Shown here in pieces: positions 43,963 to 52,216 of a stretch of 55,510 nucleotides of DNA. Numbering within the stretch: the first letter of the stretch is position 1; each line of letters starts with the position of its first letter. The notes beneath the pieces are model-generated. The model was not told the origin of the DNA. It ran no database searches and worked only from the letters and a program-made list of their open reading frames with translations. The DNA is from Opitutales bacterium. Lineage in GTDB: Bacteria; Verrucomicrobiota; Verrucomicrobiia; Opitutales; Oceanipulchritudinaceae. The stretch lies in the NCBI GenBank assembly GCA_020831585.1, contig JAFIGE010000011.1, positions 1-55,510 of the forward strand. The letters are read 5' to 3'. The translations under genes were made by a program, and so were the position numbers.

Positions 43963-43977
43963 TTTAAATATTCTGAA
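43963..43977 (+). promoter_or_regulatory. TTCTGAA element and -10-like hexamer of RAYT copy 2
   Basis: TTTAAA (43963-43968) is followed after 2 nt by TTCTGAA (43971-43977), which begins exactly 51 bp before the ATG at 44022. The spacing equals that of RAYT copy 1 and differs by 2 bp from copy 3. A -35 box is not obvious. Confidence 0.5.
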
Positions 43978-44021
43978 ATAAAAACTTGCTAAGATTCGTG
44001 CCCTGTGGGAAGGTTGGGGGT

Positions 44022-45017
44022 ATGCGAAAGTTTAGACGTCTTTTGATGGCGGATGAGGTGTGTGTTCATGCGATGTCGCGGGTTGTGCAGAAGCGCTTTC
44101 TGATCGACGACCGGGGGATGGAGGAGATGCGGCGGATTTTGCGCACACAGGCGGCGTTTGCCGGGTTGGAGGTGATTACGTTTTGTTTTCTGAGGAATCA
44201 CTTCCATATCCTGTTGCATATCGATCCAAAAAGGGCGCGGGAGGAAGTGTCGGATGCAGAGCTGGTGCGGCGCTTCCGCGCTCTTTATGGAAGCAAACGC
44301 TCGCCCTCCCTCGGCGTGGATGCGGAGACGCTGGAGGTGCTGCTGGTTCAAAACAGACCGGGTGCGGACGAGGCGCGCCGAAAGCTTCTGGCTCGGATGG
44401 GGGATCTGTCCGTGTTTATGCGTGAGCTGAAGACGCGCTTCACGTTTTGGTATAACGAACACTTCAAGACAGTGGGCACGTTCTGGGCGGAACGCTACCG
44501 CGGCGTGCTTGTCGAACCCGCTTCGGGGGCGTTGCGAACGGTCGCCGCCTACATCGACCTGAATGCTGTGCGGGCCGGACTGGCGGAGTCGCCCGGGGAA
44601 TACCGCTACTGTGGTTTGGGCGAGGCATTGGGCGGCAGTGTGAAAGAGAAGGCCGCTTACGGCTGGCTGACGCGCCGCAGAAAGGGACGGGGTGAAGGCG
44701 AATGGGCCGAGCGCGATGTTTTTGAAGAATATGTGGCCCATGTGGGGCGTCTGACGAACGCATTGCAGGCTGAAAGAGCCTCCCGGAGTCGTGGCACAAA
44801 CGATGAGGAGAAAGATACCGTGGTCGAAGAAGGCGCACCGGTCGAGGGCTACGGGGCCAAAGGAGGCGCGGTGGGAAGCGCCTCCTGGCTGGAGCGGGTG
44901 TGCGCATTGGGTGGGTCTTTTGGTCCGCTGCGCAAGCGACGCCCGAAAGTCCTCGATGCGACTGCCGCCGAGCCCATCTACGCGGCACAAAGATGGCGCA
45001 CGATGGATGGGATTTGA
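44022..45017 (+). CDS. REP-associated-type tyrosine transposase (RAYT), copy 2
   Basis: The start at 44022 gives 331 residues, closely similar to copy 1 over the first about 210 residues. Shared motifs are SRVVQKRFLIDD, NHFHILLH (HUH at H60-H62), LYGSKRSPSLGVDAE, TRFTFWYNEHFKTVGTFWAE and YIDLNAVRAGLAESPGEYR. The C-terminal extension also matches in blocks (a GAKGGAVGSASWLERVCALG part and a final EPIYAAQ). No inverted terminal repeats are seen. It is divergent from xseB by 118 nt. The two copies have diverged well beyond recent duplication yet both are intact, which suggests selection on function. Confidence 0.87.
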   Translation: MRKFRRLLMADEVCVHAMSRVVQKRFLIDDRGMEEMRRILRTQAAFAGLEVITFCFLRNHFHILLHIDPKRAREEVSDAELVRRFRALYGSKRSPSLGVDAETLEVLLVQNRPGADEARRKLLARMGDLSVFMRELKTRFTFWYNEHFKTVGTFWAERYRGVLVEPASGALRTVAAYIDLNAVRAGLAESPGEYRYCGLGEALGGSVKEKAAYGWLTRRRKGRGEGEWAERDVFEEYVAHVGRLTNALQAERASRSRGTNDEEKDTVVEEGAPVEGYGAKGGAVGSASWLERVCALGGSFGPLRKRRPKVLDATAAEPIYAAQRWRTMDGI

Positions 45018-45089
45018 AAGGATGATGAGAGCGGGGCTACCGGAGACGCATATTTTGACAACGCGCGCGGGATCACCAGCGTGTTTCGG

Positions 45090-45548
45090 ATGAGTGACCA
45101 CGCCGCCCTGGGCCCGACCGGTGAAATTTGCCGCGATTTGCCCTCTTCTTATTTGCCGCACGCCGCAACGGGACTTCTCCACTTGCCCCGATTCATTGCA
45201 AAGATCCGCAAGCACCTGCGGGGCGAGCTGCCAAAGTCCTACCAGCGCAATTTCTGTCGGGGCTTTGACCGCTTTCTTTGCCTGCACCTCGGCGTCGATC
45301 CTGAAGCCGTGATCGAAGCCGTAGGGGCTGCGGCTGGGGACGACGCCGATCTTGACGCTCGTCTGCGCGCGCTCTTCCCCCCCGACGTTCAGGCGCATAA
45401 GTGGAACCGGGAGCTTGTGCAAAAAGGCATGAGCCCGATGGGCCGCGAGGCCCTCCAGGAAGCCAAGGACAAAATGGGCGCGGGCCATCGCAACGACCTC
45501 ATCTCCTTCGCCGACATGATTGATTTCGACGAGGGGCGGATCGTGTGA
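45090..45548 (+). CDS. DUF5069 domain protein
   Basis: The start at 45090 gives 152 residues; a GTG at 45081 would add three. The pattern LPRFIAKIRKHLRGELP, then FDRFLCLHLGVD, LRALFPPDV and DMIDFDEGRI fits the DUF5069 family of small cytoplasmic proteins known from Verrucomicrobiota and Planctomycetota. Function unknown. The gene lies 72 nt after RAYT copy 2 on the same strand; a TTGACA hexamer at 45056 suggests its own promoter. Confidence 0.75.
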   Translation: MSDHAALGPTGEICRDLPSSYLPHAATGLLHLPRFIAKIRKHLRGELPKSYQRNFCRGFDRFLCLHLGVDPEAVIEAVGAAAGDDADLDARLRALFPPDVQAHKWNRELVQKGMSPMGREALQEAKDKMGAGHRNDLISFADMIDFDEGRIV

Positions 45549-45706
45549 ACGCAGGGATCTGTTCCCGTGCGCTTGTATAACCCGTAGACGGGGGGCTGCT
45601 TCGGCCCCTGCTCCGGTATTAAAATTGCTGCGTCGGCGTTAAAGCCGGAATCAAGTCGCAGCACGCTCTTGCAATCCGGACGGCTTCGCACAATATCAGA
45701 GTAACT

Positions 45707-47233
45707 ATGCAAAACGTCTACGGTCGGTTGGTTTGGGGGTGGGGGATTTACTTGGGCGGATTTTTTGCAGGGATGCTTCAGGCGGCGGTCATGCCCCCTT
45801 TCCTGTCGATCGACGAGCGACCGGTGGGTGCGGTGCAGACGCACCTCTTCACGTCCTACGCCGACATTTTGGAACCGGCGCAGGCGGCTGTGGTCTCCAT
45901 TCGCACGACGGTCGTTCGCAGCGCAGGCGATGAACGTGACCGGCGCGAGAGCCTGGAAGAACTTTTCCGGCGCTTCCAAGGGGAGTTGGAGGACGAAGCC
46001 GAGCAAGACGGCGATTCTCCCCAAAACGACGGAAACGAACCGGCGGCTCCGGCTCCGCGTGATCGGCGCATACCCGGCGGCTCCGGCTCCGGCGTGATCG
46101 TTTCACCCGACGGTTATGTGCTCACCAATGATCACGTGATCGCCCAGGAGGGAGGCGGCGCGGCCGATGAGATCCGCGTGATCGTTACCGACCGGGGGGA
46201 GTTTACAGCCGAAGTGATCGGCCGCGACCGTCGCACGGACTTGGCTTTGCTTCGATTGGTGAGCGAGGGCGAGCCCTTCGCCTATCTTCCGTTTGCCGAT
46301 AGCAGCAGCCTGCGCATCGGGGATATCGTGTTTGCCATCGGAAATCCCCTCGGAGTGGGGCAGACGTCGACCATGGGCATTGTCTCCGCATTGGGCCGGA
46401 ACAACCTGAACCTCTTGGGTTCGGGGAGCTTCGAAGATTTCATTCAAACGGACGCCGCCATCAACCGGGGCAACAGCGGTGGGGCGCTGATTGATGCGGC
46501 CGGCCGCCTCGTGGGAATCAATACGGCGATTTTTTCGCGATCCGGGGGCAACATCGGTATCGGTTTCGCCATTCCGGCGCGCCTGGCGCGGGATATTTCG
46601 CGCGAACTGTTTTTGTATGGGGAAGTGCGCCGGGGTTTTCTGGGCGTCTCCATTCGCGATATCGGTCGCGCGGAGATCGCCGGGGAAGCGGGCCTGCGGG
46701 GCGTTCTCATCGAGGGCGCGCAACCGGGTTTACCGGCTCACCGGGGCGGACTTCGGCGGGGCGACATTATTCAGCGCATCGACGGTCAAGCGGTGGAAAC
46801 AGTCGCCGCTCTCCGCTGGCTCATCGCGGGTTACCGTCCGGATACGGCGGTAGAGGTGGAGTATTTGCGGGATCAAAGATTGGAGCGGTCAACGGTGGTG
46901 CTCTCCAGTCTGGAGGAGCCCCGTGTGGTCGCGGCGGTTCGTGCGGATGTGCCGCTCCTTCCGGGGTTGGATCTGGAGGAGATCGATCCGGCGCAAGCGG
47001 TTGACTGGAACCTCCCCGAGGCGCGCACGGGCGTGATTGTCGTTGGAGCCACGCGGACAGCGCCTCATCGCCGACAGTTTCCTGCGGGCACCCTTATTCT
47101 CGAGGTCAACGGCGAACCCGTGACCGACCTGCCGAGCCTCAACGCCGCTCTCCGGCCCAATGCCGTGAACTCCCTGCGGACGTTCCGGAATGGACGTGAG
47201 CGGGAGTGGACGCTTGAGTTGGGAGAACCGTGA
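45707..47233 (+). CDS. HtrA/DegP-type serine protease with PDZ domains
   Basis: The 508-residue protein has an N-terminal hydrophobic export segment (about 9-27, VWGWGIYLGGFFAGMLQAA) and an acidic linker (about 75-120). The trypsin-like domain has catalytic H143 (VLTNDHVIAQ), D178 (RRTDLALLRL) and S257 (NRGNSGGALID). A PDZ domain follows at about 300-395 (RRGFLGVSIRDIG, LRRGDIIQRIDG) and a second, weaker one near 415-505 (GVIVVGATRTAPHRR, LILEVNGEPV). It should degrade or refold damaged envelope proteins in the periplasm. Confidence 0.92.
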   Translation: MQNVYGRLVWGWGIYLGGFFAGMLQAAVMPPFLSIDERPVGAVQTHLFTSYADILEPAQAAVVSIRTTVVRSAGDERDRRESLEELFRRFQGELEDEAEQDGDSPQNDGNEPAAPAPRDRRIPGGSGSGVIVSPDGYVLTNDHVIAQEGGGAADEIRVIVTDRGEFTAEVIGRDRRTDLALLRLVSEGEPFAYLPFADSSSLRIGDIVFAIGNPLGVGQTSTMGIVSALGRNNLNLLGSGSFEDFIQTDAAINRGNSGGALIDAAGRLVGINTAIFSRSGGNIGIGFAIPARLARDISRELFLYGEVRRGFLGVSIRDIGRAEIAGEAGLRGVLIEGAQPGLPAHRGGLRRGDIIQRIDGQAVETVAALRWLIAGYRPDTAVEVEYLRDQRLERSTVVLSSLEEPRVVAAVRADVPLLPGLDLEEIDPAQAVDWNLPEARTGVIVVGATRTAPHRRQFPAGTLILEVNGEPVTDLPSLNAALRPNAVNSLRTFRNGREREWTLELGEP

Positions 47234-47357
47234 TGTGTTCTCCTGCAACTCGTTGTTTCTTCAATTCTTCCCCGGGTGGGAGCCCTGACCGCCCTTGCTG
47301 AGAAGCTTCCCTCTTACTTTCTTGCCGGATACAGGGGCAAGCCCACTCTCTGTGGAT

Positions 47358-48845
47358 ATGAGGCACACGTTCGATATCGGGGATTTTGGAGCAATCGGCG
47401 ATGGCACGACGCTCAACACGGCGGCCATTCAAGCGGCTATGGAGGCGGCGGCGGCTGCTTCCGGGGGCACGGTGTATGTGCCCGCCGGCACCTACCTTAC
47501 GGGCACGCTCCATCTGCGAAGCGGCATCACCCTGGAGATGCACCCCGCCGCCGTGCTTCTCGGCTCTCCCCGTATTGAAGATTACGATACGGGAGGGGTT
47601 ACCGAGGATATCGACCGCAATCCCTGGCATCTCCTCGTGGCGCACGATTGCAGCCACATCACTTTGCGGGGCGGCACGATCGACGGAAACGGGCCGGCCT
47701 TCTGGGAAGAGGTGAGGGGGGATGATCCGCTCACCTGCGTCGTGGCGCGTGAACCGGATCCGGCCCGTGCACCACTCCTCTGGATACACGCGCACAAAGA
47801 CCGCCGTCCCAGCCCGATGATCGATTTCACCGGATGCCGCCATATCCGGATTGTGGATACAATCATCCGCAACAGTGCCGGGTGGAATCTCCATCTCCAT
47901 TGCTGTGATTATGTATGGATTCGCGGGGTGCACCTGGAGGCCAATTTGCGGGGACCGAACAACGACGGCTTTGATGTGACCGGTTGCCGCGATGTCATGA
48001 TCAGCGATTGTCATCTCAGTTGTTGCGACGACGCCATTGTCCTCAAGACAACCAAGGACAGCCGGAGCGTGGAACGGGTGACGGTGACCAATTGCATTAT
48101 ACGCACGCCCTGTGCCGCGCTGAAACTGGGGGCGAACGAATCTTTCCACGATTTCCGCCAGATCACCTTCAGCAACTGTGTGGTCTACGAGAGCAACCGC
48201 GCCTTTGCCCTCTATTCGCTGGAAGGCGGGCACATTGAGGATGTGGTGGTGAGCAACATTGTTTGCGATACGCGCGCGCCCTTCCTTTTCAATCGCCCGA
48301 TCCATTTCGATGTGCGCCGGCGTAATCCCGGTAGCCGGCTGGGGTCGATTCGCCACGTTGTCGTGAGTCAGTTTATCGCCCGCACCGATGGGCGGATTCT
48401 TCTCACGGCGGAGGAACCGGGTGTGATCGAAGATGTGGTCCTGCGCGATGTGCGCATGGTTTATCCGGTGATCGATGACCCCGCTCCGGCCGCCAATCCG
48501 GCTGTCGGCGGCACACAGTTTTCCAGCAAAACACTTGATGCCCGCAGCGCCCGGGCGGCTGTGGTGGCGGAGAACATCGGTGAGCTGGTTCTGGAAAACC
48601 TTGCGGTGGCCTGGCCTGCGTCGGAGGAAGTGCCGGCGGAGTGGGATTTCTCCCTGAAGGCGGCAGCGGGCACGCACGCACTTTTTGAGCGGACGGATTT
48701 CCGCCCGGTCGACCGTTCCGCTTTTCACGTGCTCTGGGCGCGCCGTTGCACAGGTTGGATTCGGTGCCCCTCAGCGAAGGCTTCCGGGGAGGGCGTGGAG
48801 CCATTTCATCTCGAAGATTCGGATGTGGTGATTGCGCGCGCTTAG
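47358..48845 (+). CDS. GH28-like right-handed beta-helix protein (second copy)
   Basis: The start at 47358 gives 495 residues beginning with FDIGDFGAIGDGTTLNTAAI, the usual opening of pectate-lyase-superfamily enzymes. GH28 motifs are present but altered: GPNNDGFDV (NND rather than NTD) and CCDDAIVLK (the paired aspartates kept). The SHG motif of the first GH28 protein is replaced by SFHDF. No signal peptide is seen. It is not a close copy of the 1762-3240 protein, although both share the N-terminal coil and the phrase NRAFAL/LRAVQI region. The glycosidase role is likely but the substrate may differ from polygalacturonate. Confidence 0.82.
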   Translation: MRHTFDIGDFGAIGDGTTLNTAAIQAAMEAAAAASGGTVYVPAGTYLTGTLHLRSGITLEMHPAAVLLGSPRIEDYDTGGVTEDIDRNPWHLLVAHDCSHITLRGGTIDGNGPAFWEEVRGDDPLTCVVAREPDPARAPLLWIHAHKDRRPSPMIDFTGCRHIRIVDTIIRNSAGWNLHLHCCDYVWIRGVHLEANLRGPNNDGFDVTGCRDVMISDCHLSCCDDAIVLKTTKDSRSVERVTVTNCIIRTPCAALKLGANESFHDFRQITFSNCVVYESNRAFALYSLEGGHIEDVVVSNIVCDTRAPFLFNRPIHFDVRRRNPGSRLGSIRHVVVSQFIARTDGRILLTAEEPGVIEDVVLRDVRMVYPVIDDPAPAANPAVGGTQFSSKTLDARSARAAVVAENIGELVLENLAVAWPASEEVPAEWDFSLKAAAGTHALFERTDFRPVDRSAFHVLWARRCTGWIRCPSAKASGEGVEPFHLEDSDVVIARA

Positions 48846-48892
48846 GGAAAAAGGCTGCAAAGCGGCCGGGACCCGCCCTGGCGTAACGGCGA

Positions 48893-50044
48893 TTATAATT
48901 TCGGGAGGAGCCTGTCGAGGTCCACGTGGCGCATGATGAGGTCTTTGATCAGAGGGATTTTGTCGAGGTCGTGCGGCTGTGTTTTCACGGTCATGGAGTG
49001 GATCTTCGAGGCCACGGCATAACTCTCTTCCCGGCAGATGACGATGGGGATGTCGGTATGCGCAAGCATCTCCATAAGTTTGGGGTGGGGGAGGAGGTTG
49101 CGCGTGAGAACGAGGCCGGCGATGCGGGGGCTGTCATCCATGGCGAGCGAGGCAAGGGTGGCGAGGAGCACATCGTCGCGGTCTCCGGGCACAATGATGA
49201 GGGTGCCGGCATGAAGGTTATCGATCACGCCGCGGGCTGTCATCGCCCCCACAATCACTTTGTTGATGCGGGCGTTCACGCCGATTTGGCGCGCGTTGAG
49301 CCAGCGGCCGTTGGTTTCCTCCACCACCTGTCCAAGATTGGGGGCGGCCAGTTCGTTCATTTCCGGCAGGACACCGAGGAGCGGAATACCGATCCGCTCA
49401 AGGGCCTTGCGGGTGTAGGTTTCGATGACGTCGTATTTGTCAGGCAAAACTTTGTTGATGATGACCCCGATCACCTCGACGTTGTATTTCTCGAAGAGGG
49501 CGAGGTTGAGAGCGATTTCATCGACCGGTTTGCCGATCCCGCCGCGGCTGACGATGACCGCTTTAGCTCCGAGAAGTTTGGCGACCTGCGCGTTGGAGAG
49601 ATCGCAAATGGCACCGACGCCCGCGTGCCCGGACCCTTCGATAATGACCGCATCCTTTTGGTAGGCGGTGCGGTCGAAGGCGCGCACGATTTTGTCCACC
49701 AGAACGGGGCGGGTCTTTTCGGGATCGTCGAGAAAGCGGCGCGTGAAGGTGGTATCGATGGCCACGGGGCTCATCGCTTCGATGGGGACTTCAACGTCGT
49801 AGATGCTGTTGAGGAGGAAGGAATCCTCGTCGATCATGAGACCCTCCACATCGATAAAGCGCTGGCCGATGGGTTTGATGTAGCCCACGCGGTCGAAGCG
49901 TTGGCGGAGCGCGGCGAAGAGGCCGAGGGACGTCGTCGTCTTGCCATCGTTCTGCCGGGTCGCGGCGATGAAGAGGCGGGGGATATCGCAGTTGAGCGGT
50001 TGGGACTGGAGAGCTGTGGAGCCGTTGGTTGAGCGGGCGTTCAT
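48893..50044 (-). CDS. P-loop ATPase with DRTGG domain (Pta N-terminal-like)
   Basis: The start at 50044 gives 383 residues. The first half is a dethiobiotin synthase-like P-loop domain (AATRQNDGKTTTSLGL, nucleotide loop at 29-37; VIIEGSGHAGVGAICDLSNA; KAVIVSRGGIGKPVDEI; VIGVIINKVLPDKYD). The second half is a DRTGG domain (INKVIVGAMTARGVIDNL, GTLIIVPGDRDDVLLATL, IAGLVLTRNLLPHP). These two domains form the regulatory N-terminus of long Pta enzymes such as E. coli Pta. Here they are a separate gene 28 nt after the catalytic pta gene, so the two products probably interact. The reading to 50248 lies inside pta and was rejected. Confidence 0.85.
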   Translation of the reverse strand: MNARSTNGSTALQSQPLNCDIPRLFIAATRQNDGKTTTSLGLFAALRQRFDRVGYIKPIGQRFIDVEGLMIDEDSFLLNSIYDVEVPIEAMSPVAIDTTFTRRFLDDPEKTRPVLVDKIVRAFDRTAYQKDAVIIEGSGHAGVGAICDLSNAQVAKLLGAKAVIVSRGGIGKPVDEIALNLALFEKYNVEVIGVIINKVLPDKYDVIETYTRKALERIGIPLLGVLPEMNELAAPNLGQVVEETNGRWLNARQIGVNARINKVIVGAMTARGVIDNLHAGTLIIVPGDRDDVLLATLASLAMDDSPRIAGLVLTRNLLPHPKLMEMLAHTDIPIVICREESYAVASKIHSMTVKTQPHDLDKIPLIKDLIMRHVDLDRLLPKL

Positions 50045-50072
50045 GATCGAGGGCGGCGGTGGGGCGTCCCGC

Positions 50073-51128
50073 TTATGCGGTGGATTCTTCGGTTGCTGAG
50101 CTGCTGAGGAGAAGCTTTTGATCAATGGCCTGGCAAGCTGTAATGACCGCCGTGCCGAAGACGTCGTAAATGTGCGCACCCCGGCTGATCTCCGCACAAG
50201 GGCGGTTGAGCCCGGTAATGATCTGACCGTAAGTGCGCGCGCCGGCAACCGTCTGGATCATCTTTGCGGCGATGTTGCCGGCGTGCAAGTTGGGGAACAC
50301 GAGCACATTGGCGCGGCCCGCCACGGGGGAGGTGCCCACGCCTTTTTGCTCGGCGGTCTCGGGATCAAGGGCGGCATCGAGTTGCAGTTCGCCGTCGACG
50401 AGAAGCTCGATCTTGAGGTTTTTCGCGCGCACGCGGGCGATCTCCACGGCCTCGCGCAGGCGCTGGATGTCGGCGGGGGGATTCGGTGAATGGGTGGAGT
50501 AGGAGAGTAATGCGACGCGCGGAATTTCCCCCGTGAGGTGACCGGCGATGGAGGCCGTGGTCACCGCGATGTCGGCCAATTGCTCAGTCGTGGGTTCCGG
50601 AATGACGCCACAATCGGCGAGAAAAAGCAGTCCCCCAAAACCGAATTCCGGTTTTTCCTGGTCGAGGATCAGCATGGAGGAGGCCGACTTGACGCCGTTT
50701 TGCTTGGGAACGATGCGGAAGAGCGAGCGCAACCCGCTGGACGCGGTGACCGTTGCGCCGCCGACCAGCGCATCCACCCGGCCGGACGTGAGCATGAGCG
50801 CGGCAAAGTTGTGGCGGTCGAGGAGCAGGGCACGCTTCTCCGAAGGCGTGAAGGATCCGAATCGCGGATGCGCATCCACCATCGGTAGGAACAATTCGAA
50901 GTCCTCGCTCCGCTCGGGTTCGAGAATCCGGATACCGTCCAGGCGGATGTCGAGGCGACGCGCGCGATCCTTGATTTCCGCCCGGTCTCCCAACAGCACG
51001 GGCACGCCGCACCGCCGCGTGGCCAACTGGCGTGCAGTCTGGATGATACGGGCGTCCGCTCCCTCCGGAAAGACAATGCGTTTCGGATGGCGTTGGAGCT
51101 TGCCGAGGAGTTTATCGATGAGTGCCAT
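50073..51128 (-). CDS. pta: Phosphate acetyltransferase, catalytic short form
   Basis: This 351-residue protein is the PTA_PTB catalytic domain alone: KRIVFPEGADARIIQTAR at the start, VDALVGGATVTASSGLRSLF, ADCGVIPEPTTEQLADIA, VALLSYSTHSPNPP, DGELQLDAALDPETAEQK and VLVFPNLHAGNIAAKMIQ. It interconverts acetyl-CoA and acetyl phosphate. No acetate kinase gene lies in the window. The next gene encodes the ATPase-DRTGG domains that are fused to Pta in other bacteria. It is divergent from the gene at 51379. Confidence 0.93.
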   Translation of the reverse strand: MALIDKLLGKLQRHPKRIVFPEGADARIIQTARQLATRRCGVPVLLGDRAEIKDRARRLDIRLDGIRILEPERSEDFELFLPMVDAHPRFGSFTPSEKRALLLDRHNFAALMLTSGRVDALVGGATVTASSGLRSLFRIVPKQNGVKSASSMLILDQEKPEFGFGGLLFLADCGVIPEPTTEQLADIAVTTASIAGHLTGEIPRVALLSYSTHSPNPPADIQRLREAVEIARVRAKNLKIELLVDGELQLDAALDPETAEQKGVGTSPVAGRANVLVFPNLHAGNIAAKMIQTVAGARTYGQIITGLNRPCAEISRGAHIYDVFGTAVITACQAIDQKLLLSSSATEESTA

Positions 51129-51230
51129 GGCGGGAGTCTAACTTTAACCGGATTCTCATGCTAGGCTTCAGCCGATAGGGGGCGACTGGAAAAAAGCGTT
51201 TTGCCTATCAATCTCAGAGGAGAGGGCGTG

Positions 51231-51275
51231 ATTTTGGGGTGCATGGAGCGATGCGGCCCCGTCCCCAAAGGAGCG
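51231..51275. repeat. REP-like palindromic element, copy B
   Basis: ATTTTGGGGTGC (51231-51242) and GATGCGGCCCCG (51250-51261) match copy A at 25708-25753 with a shorter middle. TTGGGG and CCCCAA close the element as a 6-bp stem, and GCAT/ATGC can pair inside. It is non-coding, in the gap upstream of the gene at 51379. It lacks the GTAG of copy A (GGAG instead). Confidence 0.5.
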
Positions 51276-51378
51276 CTGTTCCCTTCGGGGCAACTGTCTG
51301 ATTTGTGTTGAGCTTATACTCTGCCGTAGTCAGATTAGAAATTTTAATTCTTTACCTTTGCAACCGTCAGCGAAGCCC

Positions 51379-52155
51379 ATGAAAACCTACCTCTACCTGT
51401 CGTTGATTCCGGAATCGCTTGTTGCCTCCATGCTCCCGCCGAAAGATTTCGGCTCCTATTATGCGACCGGTCCGTCGGGGCGCTCGCGCGGGCAGGCCAT
51501 CTTTTTCGAAGTGGATCCGGATTTGAAGTCCGACTACTTCAATCTGGAGCGCATCAAGACGCACTGCGTGCCCCATGCCAACGGGGTCCCGCGCGCGACC
51601 ACATACCTGGCCACTTACCGTGTGCTCGAACACGTGCCTCTGGAAGCGCTCGGCAAGTTGTATCTGGCGACCAACGACGGGAAAGTCCTCGGTCTGGAAA
51701 GGGCGCAATACGTCGTGCCGCCGGAGCCTTCGGTTCACCTCTATCAGGAGTTCTGCCCGATGGGGCCACGTGTGGCCAGCCGCCTGGGCCCCCTCGATTT
51801 CTGCCGTGTGGTCACGGACCGGACCTTGCCGGTTTCCGTGCCGAAGATTGTCTTTGCGGAGTTGATCCTGCGCGAGTTGCGGGAAGACCCGGATGCCCCC
51901 GATCCGGGGAACCTGCCTTACTCCAACATCGATCACGTGCGCGACTGTCTGAAAACCGTGAGCGGCCCGAGCGCGAAGGATACCAAGCTGGTCGTGCGCA
52001 ACGTGCGCGGCGACGTGCTCTACCGCACGATCAAAAACGGGTTTTTCGTGGGAGCGGGCGAAACCTGCCTGTTCTACCCGATGCCCTCGCGGGAGCATCT
52101 CGAAAACGAGCACTACCACTGGTGGCGATCCGCTCTCGCCACCTTCGGCGAGTGA
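51379..52155 (+). CDS. Hypothetical protein, family not recognised
   Basis: The start at 51379 gives 258 residues, chosen over 51358 because MKTYLYLSLIPESLVAS looks like a natural first strand. No signal peptide, membrane segment or known catalytic motif is seen. The protein is rich in hydrophobic strands and conserved-looking turns (PPKDFGSYYATGPSGRSRGQ, LYQEFCPMGPRVASRLGPLD) and ends in an aromatic, His-rich segment (NEHYHWWRSALATFGE). Composition and codon use match the neighbours, so it is a real gene. It sits between a REP-like element and hppA (61 nt); nothing in the context fixes a role. Confidence 0.8.
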   Translation: MKTYLYLSLIPESLVASMLPPKDFGSYYATGPSGRSRGQAIFFEVDPDLKSDYFNLERIKTHCVPHANGVPRATTYLATYRVLEHVPLEALGKLYLATNDGKVLGLERAQYVVPPEPSVHLYQEFCPMGPRVASRLGPLDFCRVVTDRTLPVSVPKIVFAELILRELREDPDAPDPGNLPYSNIDHVRDCLKTVSGPSAKDTKLVVRNVRGDVLYRTIKNGFFVGAGETCLFYPMPSREHLENEHYHWWRSALATFGE

Positions 52156-52216
52156 TGCGCCGGTTTCCCCCCTGATTTCTAAGAGACCTTTTTCCAAACA
52201 CGGACAAAACACAGAC

